Positions 49,389 through 59,425 are shown, counted from the stretch's first letter. The stretch: 64,000 nt of DNA from Rhizobium leguminosarum (GCF_002953715.1 NZ_CP025012.1:1550001-1614000); one strand, 5' to 3'. The notes: generated by a model not told the origin, from the sequence alone. Numbers and translations: made by a program.

Positions 49389-50038
49389 CGGCAAGACTGG
49401 CGGAGAAGGAGGGCTTTGCTGCGCTCGTCCTCAGATTGCGTGCCGAAGGCATCTCCGATCTCGATCTGCTGACGGCGGTCGAGCAGACGCAGCGCTCACT
49501 GTTTGTGCCGCCGCAATTTGCCGACGACGCCTATTCGAGCCGGACGATCCCGATCGAATGCGGTTCCTTCCTCGAAGGCATCGATTTTGCCGTCCGCATC
49601 CTGCATCACCTGAAGCTCAAGCCGGGCCAGCGCGTCCTGGAGATCGGCACCGGAAGCGGCTTTACCGCCGCCGTCATGGGCCGCATGGCCGAGCGTGTCC
49701 TGTCCATCGACCGCTACAAGACGCTGACGACGGCAGCGCAGCGGCGCATGGAATCGCTTGGTCTGCGCAGCGTCATCATTCGCCATGCCGACGGCAGTGC
49801 CGGCATGCAGGGCGAGGGCACCTTCGACCGCATCCTGGTGACGGCGGCCTTCAACGCGATGCCGCGCTTTTATACCGACCAGCTCGTTTCCGGCGGCTCG
49901 ATGATCGCGCCGCTCATGATTTCCGAGAACGAGTGTCGCATGGTGCGGCTGACGAAAACCGGCAGCCGTTTCGAACGCGAGGAACTGTTCGAAGCACCCT
50001 ATATGCCGATCGTTCCGCGTCTTGCTTCGCTGTTGTAG
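49385..50038 (+). CDS. pcm: Protein-L-isoaspartate O-methyltransferase
   Basis: A 217-residue repair methyltransferase acting on isomerised aspartyl residues. [19 protein letters not shown] is motif I, and [18 protein letters not shown] replaces the usual 'P.GQTISQP' substrate motif, as in many alphaproteobacteria. The start is TTG inside the surE stop. The surE-pcm pairing is widespread and supports the classical role for this copy rather than that at 26.6 kb. Confidence 0.93.
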   Translation: MTARLAEKEGFAALVLRLRAEGISDLDLLTAVEQTQRSLFVPPQFADDAYSSRTIPIECGSFLEGIDFAVRILHHLKLKPGQRVLEIGTGSGFTAAVMGRMAERVLSIDRYKTLTTAAQRRMESLGLRSVIIRHADGSAGMQGEGTFDRILVTAAFNAMPRFYTDQLVSGGSMIAPLMISENECRMVRLTKTGSRFEREELFEAPYMPIVPRLASLL

Positions 50039-50283
50039 GGCCTCGCTGCCGTAGGCGTAAATGTTTTCCGGCCGGATCGGCCTGAAATCTGAATATGCTT
50101 CACAATCAGAAAAGCCGCTCGCAGTTTTCGGCATCATGCTGTGCGCACTACGATTTTTCACCCGTAAGCCTATGGTTATCAACTTCTCAAAAATATCGCA
50201 CTGATTCCAGCATCTTAACCGCGTGGTAATACTAACGCGTTTTAATAGACTCACAAATGGTTGCGTTCTCAGTGGGTCGAGTC

Positions 50284-51888
50284 ATGCGTTTCAGTCTTTC
50301 GCCAAAGTTCGGGAAGTCGGCCGGTAATCTTCTGGTTGTTGGCCTGCTGGCAAGTGCCGCAACGGGCTGCAGTTCCGATGTGACACGGTTTGGCGGCTTG
50401 TTTTCCTCCTCCGGGCAGGACCAGATCACCACAAGTTCCATTCCGCGCAGGAATATGAACGGTTCTCAGGGCGATCCGGTGCCGCGCGCCGATCTCGGCG
50501 GTTCGGCCGTTGCCAGCCAGTCGGGCTATGGCGGCGGCAATGACGCACTGAACCAGCCTTATCCCGCACGTCAGAGTTACGATCCGACCCGCACATCGAG
50601 CTCGAGCGCACGTCTCGCTTCCGCGCCGGTCTCGGTGCAGCGTTCCGAGCTGGCCGCGCCGTCGGCTGTTGCCCCGTCCCGGCAGCGGGAAAAGGAAGTC
50701 GCGCTCGCCCAACCTTTCCCGACTGCGCCGCAGGCCGAAAAGCCCCGATTGGTGGCGCCGGCGGCACCCAAGGTGACGCCCGACACGCTGACGACCGGCA
50801 CGACACCAAAGGTTTCCGGCTGGTCCGCGACCAACGCTCCCTCGGTGACGCTGCGTCCGGGTGAAAGCATCGCCACGCTCTCCAGGCGTTTCGGCGTTCC
50901 GGAAAAGGAAATCCTGCGCGTCAATGACCTGAAGACGGCTTCTGCCGCCCAGCCGGGCCAGGCGATCCTCATCCCGACCTTCAACGGCGGCAATGCCGCC
51001 AAGGCGGCATCGCAGGCGGCTGACCTTTCCAAGCCCGGCAAGATGCCGGAGGCGCCGAAGGCGCCTGAGCAGAACGTTGCCGTAATTCCGGGCGCCAATT
51101 CCGCCCGCGACAAGACGCTGGCGAGTGCCGATGTCACCGGCAAGCTTCCCGCCGGCGCCGGCAAGGATCCGAAGGCGCCTGCCGGCACCTATGTCGTCAA
51201 GCAAGGCGATTCCCTGGCAAAGATCGCCAAGGCGACCGGCAGCAATGTCGACGATCTCAAGGCCGCCAACAATCTTTCGGCCAACTCGCTCCGCATCGGT
51301 CAGGCCCTGAAGATCCCGAACGGCACCGCCGACAATATCAAGACCGCCTCGATCCCGGCCGAGAAGGTCGATCCGAAGCCGACCCAGCCGGCAGCTGCCC
51401 AGCAGACGGCTTCCGCGCAGCCCGCGCCCTATAAGGCACCGGCCGCCACCCAGACCGTCGACGATGCCGAGAAGAAGTCGGACGTCAGCTCCGCCGCGCC
51501 GGAATCGACCGGCATCGGCAAATACCGTTGGCCGGTGCGCGGCCAAGTCATTGCTTCATACGGCGCCAACGTCAACGGCAACCGCAATGACGGCATCGAC
51601 ATCTCGGTACCGCAGGGCACGCCGATCAAGGCCGCTGAAAACGGCGTCGTCATTTATGCCGGCAACGGCCTGAAGGAACTCGGCAACACGGTTCTCGTCC
51701 GTCACGACGATGGCACCGTTACCGTCTACGGCAACGCCGACACGCTGAGCGTCACCCGCGGCCAGAAGATCCAGCGCGGCCAGACGGTTGCCGTCTCCGG
51801 CATGAGCGGCGACGTCAAGCAGCCACAGGTCCATTTCGAGGTGCGCAAGGATGCGTCCCCGGTCAACCCGATGACTTTCCTGGAATAG
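50284..51888 (+). CDS. NlpD-like lipoprotein with two LysM domains and a degenerate M23 domain
   Basis: A 534-residue outer-membrane or periplasmic lipoprotein. The signal peptide ends in a lipobox (LLASAATGCSS). LysM domains lie near residues 187-232 and 301-345 (TYVVKQGDSLAKIAKATGSN). The C-terminal M23 domain (about 432-530) has lost zinc ligands: NDGIDIS where active enzymes have His, YGNADTL in place of YAHL, and QVHFEVR with a single His. E. coli NlpD has the same losses and activates an amidase, so this is probably an activator, not an enzyme. A start at 50257 is also possible. Confidence 0.88.
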   Translation: MRFSLSPKFGKSAGNLLVVGLLASAATGCSSDVTRFGGLFSSSGQDQITTSSIPRRNMNGSQGDPVPRADLGGSAVASQSGYGGGNDALNQPYPARQSYDPTRTSSSSARLASAPVSVQRSELAAPSAVAPSRQREKEVALAQPFPTAPQAEKPRLVAPAAPKVTPDTLTTGTTPKVSGWSATNAPSVTLRPGESIATLSRRFGVPEKEILRVNDLKTASAAQPGQAILIPTFNGGNAAKAASQAADLSKPGKMPEAPKAPEQNVAVIPGANSARDKTLASADVTGKLPAGAGKDPKAPAGTYVVKQGDSLAKIAKATGSNVDDLKAANNLSANSLRIGQALKIPNGTADNIKTASIPAEKVDPKPTQPAAAQQTASAQPAPYKAPAATQTVDDAEKKSDVSSAAPESTGIGKYRWPVRGQVIASYGANVNGNRNDGIDISVPQGTPIKAAENGVVIYAGNGLKELGNTVLVRHDDGTVTVYGNADTLSVTRGQKIQRGQTVAVSGMSGDVKQPQVHFEVRKDASPVNPMTFLE

Positions 51889-51909
51889 GTATAGCGTACC
51901 AGGAAACGC

Positions 51910-51938
51910 AAAAGCCCGGCCACCAGCCGGGCTTTTGT
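51910..51938 (+). terminator. Intrinsic terminator after the NlpD-like gene
   Basis: AAAAGCCCGGC pairs with GCCGGGCTTTT; it lies between two convergent genes. Confidence 0.88.
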
Positions 51939-51940
51939 CA

Positions 51941-52036
51941 TTTATGCATGTCGCGCAAAAGTGCGCAGCGATTGTGGGATAAACGACAAAGACCTAAAAC
52001 GCGTCGCGTGCATTCGGATTGAAGCGACGCGCTCTA
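51941..52036. repeat. Intergenic repeat, family A, copy 2
   Basis: The blocks ATGCATGTCG, AAAAGTGCGCAGCGATT, GGGATAAACGACA and AAAGACCTAAAACGCGTCGC are followed by a palindrome ending GCGACGCGCTCTA. The last CTA is the stop codon (TAG) of the minus-strand DUF815 gene. Confidence 0.8.
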
Positions 52037-52906
52037 GCCTCGGTCGATGTGAACGCGCATGCGTCCGGCCAGGTCCTGGATATACTGCCAGGCGACGCGG
52101 CCGGAGCGTGCGCCGCGCGTCGTTGCCCATTCCAGCGCCTCGGCATGCATCTTGTCGCGTTCGAGCCCGATCTTGAAGTGATCGGCATAGCCGTCGATCA
52201 TGCCGAGATAATCCTCCTGGCTGCATTTGTGGAAGCCGAGCCAGAGGCCGAAGCGGTCGGAAAGCGAAACCTTTTCCTCGACCGCCTCCGACGGATTGAT
52301 CGCCGTCGACTGCTCGTTTTCCATCATGTGGCGCGGCAAGAGATGGCGCCGGTTGGAGGTGGCGTAGAAGAGCACATTGTCCGGCCGCCCCTCGACGCCG
52401 CCGTCGAGTGCTGCCTTCAGCGATTTGTAAGCGGTGTCATCGTGATCGAAGGAGAGATCGTCGCAGAAGACGATCACGCGGTACGGCGTGTCCTTCAGGA
52501 GGTCGAGCAGATGGGGGAGGGTGGCGATATCCTCGCGATGGACTTCGACCAGCTTCAGCAAGACGCTGCTTTCGCGCCTGACATCCTCGTGTACGGCCTT
52601 GACCAGCGAGGATTTGCCCATGCCGCGCGCGCCCCAGAGCAACACATTGTTGGCGGCATAACCCTCGGCGAAACGCACCGTATTCTCATGCAGGATGTCG
52701 CGCACATGATCAACGCCGCGGATGAGCTTCAACGCCACCCGGTTCGGTCTCTTGACCGGCTGCAGATGCTGGCGCAAAGGCGCCCAGACGAAACAGTCTG
52801 CAGCATCCCAATCGTTGAGGGCGGGTGCCGGTCCGGCAAGACGCTCGACGGCGTCTGCGAGCCGTCTCAGTTCGGCAAGCAGGGCTGTGTTGATTTCCTC
52901 GGTCAT
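52034..52906 (-). CDS. DUF815-family AAA+ ATPase
   Basis: A 290-residue cytoplasmic P-loop ATPase of unknown job, conserved in many bacteria. Walker A is NNVLLWGARGMGKSSLVKA (near 92), Walker B VIVFCDDLSFD, and sensor-like ATSNRRHLLPRHM follows. The protein is of the family's normal length. Its stop codon lies inside a palindromic repeat. It is alone on the minus strand and its 5' end faces yajC, 206 bp away. Confidence 0.9.
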   Translation of the reverse strand: MTEEINTALLAELRRLADAVERLAGPAPALNDWDAADCFVWAPLRQHLQPVKRPNRVALKLIRGVDHVRDILHENTVRFAEGYAANNVLLWGARGMGKSSLVKAVHEDVRRESSVLLKLVEVHREDIATLPHLLDLLKDTPYRVIVFCDDLSFDHDDTAYKSLKAALDGGVEGRPDNVLFYATSNRRHLLPRHMMENEQSTAINPSEAVEEKVSLSDRFGLWLGFHKCSQEDYLGMIDGYADHFKIGLERDKMHAEALEWATTRGARSGRVAWQYIQDLAGRMRVHIDRG

Positions 52907-53112
52907 CGGTGGCCTCCTGATTTCTCACTGCGGCAATCCGCTTTGATCTTTCGATGCCGGGTAGCATGGCGTTTTGACGGCGGAAAGGTTATGAGGCAGC
53001 GGAATCGGTACTGTTTCCGGCTGTTTCTGTTGCATTCATCGAAGCCGTAACTATAGTCCGGCAACCTGAAAAGAGAGGCGGAGTTCCGCCGCCCAAGCCT
53101 GAGGAGTTTAGC

Positions 53113-53460
53113 ATGTTCATCACCCCGGCATTCGCCCAAAGCGCGACCGATACCGCAACGGGATTCGGCGGTTCCGGTTTCGAAATGATCATCCTGTTCG
53201 TGCCGCTGATGGTCGTCTGGTACTTCCTGCTGATCCGTCCGCAGCGCGCACAGGCAAAAAAGCGTGAGGAGACCCTGAAGGCGATCCGTCGCGGCGACCA
53301 GGTCGTCACCGGCGGCGGTCTCGTCGGCAAGGTCACCAAGGTCGTCGACGAAAAGGAAGTCGAAGTCGAGATTGCTGACGGCGTGCGCGTGCGCATCGTC
53401 CGCAGCGGCATCTCCGAAATTCGCGTCAAGGGTGAACCGGTCAAGGCCGACGCGGCGTAA
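53113..53460 (+). CDS. yajC: Preprotein translocase subunit YajC
   Basis: A 115-residue membrane protein with one span (FEMIILFVPLMVVWYFLLIR) and a small cytoplasmic domain. It joins the SecDF-YidC accessory complex. It lies 45 bp before secDF, the usual order. Confidence 0.95.
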   Translation: MFITPAFAQSATDTATGFGGSGFEMIILFVPLMVVWYFLLIRPQRAQAKKREETLKAIRRGDQVVTGGGLVGKVTKVVDEKEVEVEIADGVRVRIVRSGISEIRVKGEPVKADAA

Positions 53461-53505
53461 CAAGCGATAACGGCAGGACCGCCGGATCGGAAGATCGTCG
53501 AGAGA

Positions 53506-56046
53506 ATGTTGCATTTTTCCCGCTGGAAAACACTTCTGATTTGGCTGGCCGCGTTTGCGGCCATCGTCATCGCTGCGCCCAATCTGCTGACCGAGGCGCA
53601 GCGATCCTCCCTGCCGGACTGGTTGCGGCACGACCGCGTAATGCTTGGGCTCGACCTGCAGGGCGGCTCGCATATCGTTCTGAAGGTCGAGCGTTCCGAC
53701 ATCGTCAGGGACCGCCTGGAAGAGCTGGTCGCCAATATGCGCAACGCGCTGCGTGCCGCCGGCATCCGCTATACCGGGCTGACCGGCAATGACCAGACCG
53801 TCACCGTCCGGATCACCGATCCGGCTCAGATACAGGCGGCGGTCGATCTCCTGAAGCCTTTGACGACGGCCGGCGGACATTCCGGATCTGAGGTCGCGCT
53901 GCAGCAGGGCGCGGAGGGGCAGCTCTCGCTGCAGATTTCCGACGCCGGCATTACCGCTGACGTCGCTTCCGCGCGGACCCGGTCGCTCGATATCGTTGGC
54001 CGCCGCATCGCCGGATTCGGCTATGATGATTTCCTCGTTCGCCCCGATGGCGCCGACCGCATTGTCGTGCAGGTGTTGGGATCGGTCGATGCGGAGCGGC
54101 TGAAGAACATCCTGAACCAGCCGGCCAAGCTTTCCTTTCATCTGATCGACGAAAGCATGTCGGGGCAGGAGGCGCTGAACGGCCGTTGGCCGGCGACATC
54201 GCAGGTGCTCTATTCGCTTGACGATCCGCCGGTACCTTATCTGGTCGACCGCACGGCTTTCGTCACCGGCAGCAACATGGTCGATATCGAGCCTGTCGTC
54301 GATCAGCAGACGCAGGATACCGCGATTGCCTACCGTCTCGATGCGGAAGGTACGCAACGGCTGGCGCAGGCGACGGGGCAGAATATCGGCAAGCACCTCG
54401 CCATCGTCTTTGACGACCAGGTGATGTCGTCACCGGTCATCGATGCGGCGATCACCGGCGGCGAGGGCAGGATTTCGGCAAACTTCTCCGAGGATGGCGT
54501 TAGCGACCTTGCGATCATGCTGCGCGCCGGCGCCTTGCCGGCGACGCTGACCAGCGTTGAGGAACGCAGCGTCAGCCCGAGATTCGGCGCCGATTCCATC
54601 TTCAGTGGCCTCGTTGCCGGTCTCGTCGCCGTCGTGCTGGTCGCGGCACTGATGATCGCGCTCTATCGCATCCTCGGCATCATCGCCGTTGTCTCGCTCT
54701 TCTTCAACCTGATCCTCATCGTCGCGGTGCTGAGCCTTGCCGGCGCGACGCTCACCTTGCCCGGGATCGCCGGCATCGTGCTGATTGTCGGCATGGCCGT
54801 CGACTCGAACGTTCTAATCTACGAGCGTATCCGCGAAGAGGAGAAGATCACCCATTCCTTTGCGGAGGCCGTCGGCCGCGGTTTCTCGCGTGCATTCGCA
54901 ACGATCGTCGACGCGAATGTGACGATCTTCATCGCCGCCATCATCCTCTTTTTCCTCGGCAGCGAATCCATCCGCGGTTTCGCGGTGACGCTGGCGGTCG
55001 GCATCCTGACGACTGTTTTCACGGCTTTCACGCTGACGCGCTCGATCGTTGCCGTCTGGCTGAGCGCGCGCCATCCCCGACATCTGCCGAAGAGCGTTCA
55101 GGCGCATCTTTTCGAACACGCCAATATCCGCTTCATGGGAATCCGCCGTTATGTCTTTACGGCGTCGGCGGTCATTTCGCTGATTGCCATGGCTGCCTTT
55201 GCCACCGTCGGCCTGCATCTCGGCATCGATTTCACCGGCGGCTCGCTGATCGAGGTGACGGCGAAGCAGGGCAATGCCGACATCGCCGATCTCCACTCGC
55301 GCCTCAATGATCTCAATCTCGGCGATGTGCGCGTCGAGCGCACGGGCGGACCGTCAAACGCGCGGATCCGCATCGCTTCCCAGGGCGGCGGCGAGAATGC
55401 CGAGCAGTCGGCGGCGACGCTGGTGCGTGGCGAGCTCCAGGAGGACTATGATTTTCGCCGCGTCGACGTCGTCGGACCCGCCATCTCGGGCGAATTGACG
55501 ATGATGGCGACGCTCGGCGTGCTTGCAGCACTTGCGGCGATCCTGATCTACATCTGGATCCGCTTCGAATGGCAGTTCGCGGTTGGCGCCATCGTCGCAA
55601 CGCTGCACGACGTCATCATCATGCTTGGTCTCTTCGTCCTTACCGGTATCGAGTTCAACCTGACGAGCATCGCCGCCGTGCTGACCGTCGTCGGTTATTC
55701 CCTGAACGACACGGTCGTGGTCTATGACCGAATGCGCGAGAATCTCAAGCGATACAAGAAGATGCCGTTGCCGATCCTGATCGATGCCTCGATCAACCAG
55801 ACGCTGTCGCGCACCGTTCTGACCGCGGCGACGACGCTGACCGCCTTGCTAGCGCTCTTTCTCTTTGGGGGCGAAGTCATCCGCTCCTTCACCTTTGCGA
55901 TGCTCTTTGGCGTCGCTCTCGGCACCTTCTCTTCGATCTATATCGCCGCTCCTGTCTTGATCGTCTTCCGGCTGCGGCCGGAGGCTCCCGACGGGGAAGA
56001 GAGCAACAAGACGGATGCTGGTGTAAAATCCGGCACGGTGGTTTGA
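53506..56046 (+). CDS. secDF: Fused protein translocase subunits SecD-SecF
   Basis: An 846-residue fusion of SecD and SecF, which use the proton gradient to finish protein export. SecD motifs are LGLDLQGGSHIVLKV near residue 46, LPGIAGIVLIVGMAVDSNVL and ERIREE. SecF starts near residue 545 (FMGIRRYVFTASAVISLIAM), with LGIDFTGGSLIEVTAKQG and LTVVGYSLNDTVVVYDRMRE. About twelve membrane spans in total. The fusion is common in alphaproteobacteria. The next gene starts 4 bp on. Confidence 0.96.
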   Translation: MLHFSRWKTLLIWLAAFAAIVIAAPNLLTEAQRSSLPDWLRHDRVMLGLDLQGGSHIVLKVERSDIVRDRLEELVANMRNALRAAGIRYTGLTGNDQTVTVRITDPAQIQAAVDLLKPLTTAGGHSGSEVALQQGAEGQLSLQISDAGITADVASARTRSLDIVGRRIAGFGYDDFLVRPDGADRIVVQVLGSVDAERLKNILNQPAKLSFHLIDESMSGQEALNGRWPATSQVLYSLDDPPVPYLVDRTAFVTGSNMVDIEPVVDQQTQDTAIAYRLDAEGTQRLAQATGQNIGKHLAIVFDDQVMSSPVIDAAITGGEGRISANFSEDGVSDLAIMLRAGALPATLTSVEERSVSPRFGADSIFSGLVAGLVAVVLVAALMIALYRILGIIAVVSLFFNLILIVAVLSLAGATLTLPGIAGIVLIVGMAVDSNVLIYERIREEEKITHSFAEAVGRGFSRAFATIVDANVTIFIAAIILFFLGSESIRGFAVTLAVGILTTVFTAFTLTRSIVAVWLSARHPRHLPKSVQAHLFEHANIRFMGIRRYVFTASAVISLIAMAAFATVGLHLGIDFTGGSLIEVTAKQGNADIADLHSRLNDLNLGDVRVERTGGPSNARIRIASQGGGENAEQSAATLVRGELQEDYDFRRVDVVGPAISGELTMMATLGVLAALAAILIYIWIRFEWQFAVGAIVATLHDVIIMLGLFVLTGIEFNLTSIAAVLTVVGYSLNDTVVVYDRMRENLKRYKKMPLPILIDASINQTLSRTVLTAATTLTALLALFLFGGEVIRSFTFAMLFGVALGTFSSIYIAAPVLIVFRLRPEAPDGEESNKTDAGVKSGTVV

Positions 56047-56050
56047 AAAC

Positions 56051-56437
56051 ATGGCAAAAGGCATAGAAATCCGCGCCGCGCATTTCCCCGGGCGCGCTCC
56101 GATCGACGCTTACGGCAATGGCGGCTTTCGCTTTGCCGACATGTCGCATCGTGGCTCGATCCTTTGCCTGCCCTCCGGCATTCATGGCTGGGACATGGAT
56201 ATGTCGAAACCGCTGTCGCCGGAAAATTTCCGCCGCGTGCTTGATGAGGCTAGTGATATCGAGGTTCTGCTCGTCGGTACCGGAACCGAGCTCCGCCGTC
56301 TGCCCGAGGAATTGAAGCTGGCGCTGAAATCGCGCGGCATCTCATCCGATCCGATGAGCACCGGGGCTGCAGTGCGCACCTTCAATATCATGCTCGCCGA
56401 GCAACGTGCCGTCGCCGCGGCGTTGATTGCGGTCTGA
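56051..56437 (+). CDS. Mth938-like protein (NDUFAF3 homologue)
   Basis: A 128-residue protein of the Mth938/DUF498 family: RAAHFPGRAPIDAYGNGGFR near the N-terminus and LLVGTGTELRRLPEELK in the second half. The mitochondrial homologue NDUFAF3 is an assembly factor for respiratory complex I. It is coupled closely to secDF (4 bp) and to the next gene (2 bp). Confidence 0.9.
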   Translation: MAKGIEIRAAHFPGRAPIDAYGNGGFRFADMSHRGSILCLPSGIHGWDMDMSKPLSPENFRRVLDEASDIEVLLVGTGTELRRLPEELKLALKSRGISSDPMSTGAAVRTFNIMLAEQRAVAAALIAV

Positions 56438-56439
56438 CG

Positions 56440-57297
56440 ATGGCTGAAGCGCATATTGCGACGAACCAGGAGATCTGCCTGGCGATGCTGCGTGACAGCG
56501 ATCGCGACCGCTATCTCGCCTGTCTGCTGTCGCCGGAGGAAAAGCGCGGCGCGCTTGCGGCTCTCTATGCCTTCAATGCCGAGCTTGCCCGCATCCGCGA
56601 TCTCGTGCACGAGCCGTTGCCCGGGGAGGTGCGGCTGCAATATTGGCACGATCTTCTGGAGGGCAGCGCACACGGCTCGACGGCGGCCAATCCTGTTGCC
56701 GCAGCGCTTCTGAGCGCAATCGAAACGCACCGCCTGCCGCGCAAGACGCTGATCGACATGATCGAGGCCCGCACCTTCGATCTCTATGACGATCCGATGG
56801 AGACACGTCTTTCGCTTGAAGGCTATGCCGGTGAAACGGCATCCGCCCTGATCCAGCTCGCAAGCCTGGTGCTTTCGCCGGAGGAAGCCGCACGCTCGGC
56901 CGACGCCGCCGGCCATGCCGGCGTTGCTCAGGCGGTCGCCGGGCTGTTGCTGCTGATGCCGTTGCATCGCCGCCGCGGCCAGATCTATATTCCGCTGCAG
57001 ATCCTGTCCGCCACCGGTCTCGACCGAGATGCCTTCCTCGCCGGAAAAGACAGGCCGCGCATCGCCGCCGCCATCGAGGCCTTCGCCGGTCTTGGTCGCG
57101 AACATCTGGCAAAGGCGAGGGCGGCGGGGTCGATTGCGCCCGCCGTCTTTCCAGCCTTCCTGCCGGCGACGCTTGCTGAGCCGGTTCTCATCAGGGCGCA
57201 GAAACGGGGCGCCCTACTGTTTGACCGGCCGCTGCAGCCGCCGCAATGGCGCCGCCAGCTGCGGATGGGGCTGGCTGCCGCACGGCGAAAAATCTGA
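56440..57297 (+). CDS. Phytoene/squalene-synthase-like protein (NDUFAF6 homologue)
   Basis: A 285-residue protein of the trans-isoprenyl diphosphate synthase fold. It reads RYLACLLSPEEKRGALAALY near the N-terminus and YDDPMETRLSLEGYAGETA mid-protein. The Asp-rich motif that binds substrate in true synthases is reduced to IRDLVHEP, so catalysis is unlikely. The mitochondrial homologue NDUFAF6 is a complex I assembly factor. It sits next to the NDUFAF3 homologue, which supports that role. Confidence 0.88.
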   Translation: MAEAHIATNQEICLAMLRDSDRDRYLACLLSPEEKRGALAALYAFNAELARIRDLVHEPLPGEVRLQYWHDLLEGSAHGSTAANPVAAALLSAIETHRLPRKTLIDMIEARTFDLYDDPMETRLSLEGYAGETASALIQLASLVLSPEEAARSADAAGHAGVAQAVAGLLLLMPLHRRRGQIYIPLQILSATGLDRDAFLAGKDRPRIAAAIEAFAGLGREHLAKARAAGSIAPAVFPAFLPATLAEPVLIRAQKRGALLFDRPLQPPQWRRQLRMGLAAARRKI

Positions 57298-57368
57298 TAT
57301 CGGTCAAATTCGCGCAAGTCTCGCGCGTTACAAGGCTTCGACCGCTACCCTTTGAACGGAGACTCGGC

Positions 57369-57833
57369 GTGGGCATTATCGTCTGGTGCGTCCTTTTCGC
57401 CATCGTCATTTTCATTGCTTTCGTGGCAACGCGCATGGCCGCGCAGAACAAGGAGGACGGCCTGCATGACACGGGCCTCGCCATCATCGAGTTCGGCCGC
57501 GCCTTTCCGAACGAGGCGATCCGTCAGTTGCAGGCGACGGAAAATGGCCAGGCCGTCTTCGTGCGCCTGCACGACAACAAGGCGGGCTTCATGCGCAACA
57601 TGTCGCGCCACTTCGCCTGCCATCTGATCGAGCCGGGTCGGGTGCGCGTCGTGGGCTCGGAAACGGGCAGGGGCCTGGTGATCGACTTCCTCGATGCACC
57701 CTATCACAACGGCGATTTCGAATTCGCTTCCGCCAAGGAGGCTTCGGAAGTTTCGCTCTGGCTGCTCGGCAATTATATCGCCGAGCCGGATAAGGACCTG
57801 CCGCCCGGCAATATGTCGGCGAACAAGCAGTAA
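57369..57833 (+). CDS. Hypothetical membrane-anchored protein
   Basis: A 154-residue protein with one N-terminal span (GIIVWCVLFAIVIFIAFVAT), then a soluble domain including AIIEFGRAFPNEAIRQLQAT and GRGLVIDFLDAPYHNGDFEF. GTG at 57369 is the start, after an GGAG site. No family function known. It lies 71 bp after the previous gene and its TAA stop is part of a repeat. Confidence 0.75.
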   Translation: MGIIVWCVLFAIVIFIAFVATRMAAQNKEDGLHDTGLAIIEFGRAFPNEAIRQLQATENGQAVFVRLHDNKAGFMRNMSRHFACHLIEPGRVRVVGSETGRGLVIDFLDAPYHNGDFEFASAKEASEVSLWLLGNYIAEPDKDLPPGNMSANKQ

Positions 57834-57938
57834 TGCATGCCGCCCAAAAGTGTGCACCGGTTTTGGCAGGACGACATGCATAAAGGCAAAGACTTCAAGC
57901 GGGTCGCATGAGCCGGTTCGATGCGACCCGCTTGAAAA
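57831..57938. repeat. Intergenic repeat, family A, copy 3
   Basis: TAATGCATGCCG, AAAAGTGTGCACCGGTTTT, GACGACATGCATAAAGGCAAA and a palindrome CAAGCGGGTCGCAT...ATGCGACCCGCTTG. Its first three bases are the stop codon of the upstream gene. It ends 7 bp before the convergent trmFO stop. Confidence 0.8.
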
Positions 57939-57944
57939 CGCCGG

Positions 57945-59378
57945 TCAGGCGCTTTCGGCAAGCGTCGATTCTTGACCGAGCCAGGTCGCGCAGTCGGCAA
58001 GGGCGCGGCGTGCGATCAACTGCCGCTTCATGATCGTCTTGTCCTTGCCGCGGAAGCGCTTGACGCCTTCAGGTTTGACGATCGAGCCCGGCTGGAGCTC
58101 CGGAAACAGCCCGAAATTGATGTTCATCGGCTGGAACGATCGTTTGCCCGGCTCCTCTTCGGTGACGATGTGCCCACCGGTGATATGACCGAGCAGCGAG
58201 CCGAGCGCCGTCGTTGCCGGCGGTAGCGAGATCGCCTCGCCCTTGCGTTCGGCGGCGGCGAAACGCCCGGCCATCAGCCCGACGCTGGCGCTTTCCACAT
58301 AACCCTCACAGCCGGTGATCTGGCCGGCAAAACGCAGGCCGGGCCGCGATTTCAGCGTCAGCGACCGGTCGAGCAGGGTGGGGGAGTTGATATAGGTATT
58401 GCGGTGCAGGCCGCCGAGACGGGCAAATTCCGCATTTTCCAGACCCGGGATCATCCGGAAGATGTCCGCCTGCGCGCCATACTTCAGTTTCGTCTGGAAG
58501 CCGACCATGTTGTAGAGCGTGCCGAGTGCATTGTCCTGCCGCAGTTGCACGACGGCGTAGGCCTTGACCGTCGGGTTATGCGCGTTCGTCAGCCCCATCG
58601 GCTTCATCGGTCCGTGGCGCAGTGTCTCCCGGCCGCGTTCAGCCATCACCTCGATCGGCAGGCAGCCGTCGAAATAAGGCGTGCCTTCCCATTCCTTGAA
58701 ACCGACCGTGTCGCCTGATATCAGCGCGTCGACGAAGGCATTGTACTGCGCCTCGTCCATCGGGCAGTTGATGTAATCCTTGCCGGTGCCGCCAGGCCCG
58801 ACCTTGTCGTAGCGCGACTGATACCAGCAGATATCCATGTCGATGCTCTCGCGGTAGACGATCGGCGCGATGGCGTCGAAGAAGGCGAGCGAATCCTCGC
58901 CGGTTTCCGCCTGGATGGCGCTCGCGAGCGACGGCGCCGTCAGCGGTCCGGTGGCAACGATGGCAAGATCCCAGTCACGTGGTGGCAGGCCGGTGATCTC
59001 TTCACGCACGACGGTGATGAGCGGGTGGTCATGGACCGCCTTGGTCACCGCCTCGGAGAAGCCGTCGCGATCGACGGCGAGCGCACCGCCGGCCGGTACC
59101 TGGCACCGATCGGCAGCGGCCATGATCAGCGAACCCGCCATGCGCATCTCTGCATGGATGACGCCAACGGCATTGCTGGTCGCATCGTCGGACCGGAAGG
59201 AATTGGAGCAGACGAGTTCGGCAAGGCCGTCGGTCTTGTGCGCATCCGTGCCACGCACCCCGCGCATTTCATGCAGGATGACCGGAACGCCGGAACTGGC
59301 GATCTGCCAGGCGGCTTCCGAACCGGCAAGCCCGCCGCCGACGACGTGGATGGGGGAATAGGAGGAGATCGTGTTCAT
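57945..59378 (-). CDS. trmFO: Folate-dependent tRNA(uracil-54) methyltransferase
   Basis: A 477-residue flavoenzyme that makes the T54 of tRNA using methylene-tetrahydrofolate. The FAD-binding motif is [39 protein letters not shown] and [16 protein letters not shown] sequence ([15 protein letters not shown]) are diagnostic for TrmFO/GidA-small. Length matches the family. Terminators and a DUF1127 gene lie upstream. Confidence 0.96.
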   Translation of the reverse strand: MNTISSYSPIHVVGGGLAGSEAAWQIASSGVPVILHEMRGVRGTDAHKTDGLAELVCSNSFRSDDATSNAVGVIHAEMRMAGSLIMAAADRCQVPAGGALAVDRDGFSEAVTKAVHDHPLITVVREEITGLPPRDWDLAIVATGPLTAPSLASAIQAETGEDSLAFFDAIAPIVYRESIDMDICWYQSRYDKVGPGGTGKDYINCPMDEAQYNAFVDALISGDTVGFKEWEGTPYFDGCLPIEVMAERGRETLRHGPMKPMGLTNAHNPTVKAYAVVQLRQDNALGTLYNMVGFQTKLKYGAQADIFRMIPGLENAEFARLGGLHRNTYINSPTLLDRSLTLKSRPGLRFAGQITGCEGYVESASVGLMAGRFAAAERKGEAISLPPATTALGSLLGHITGGHIVTEEEPGKRSFQPMNINFGLFPELQPGSIVKPEGVKRFRGKDKTIMKRQLIARRALADCATWLGQESTLAESA

Positions 59379-59425
59379 CCCGGGCTGATATCATGTCGGC
59401 AGGTGCGATCCAACACCCCGGAATC

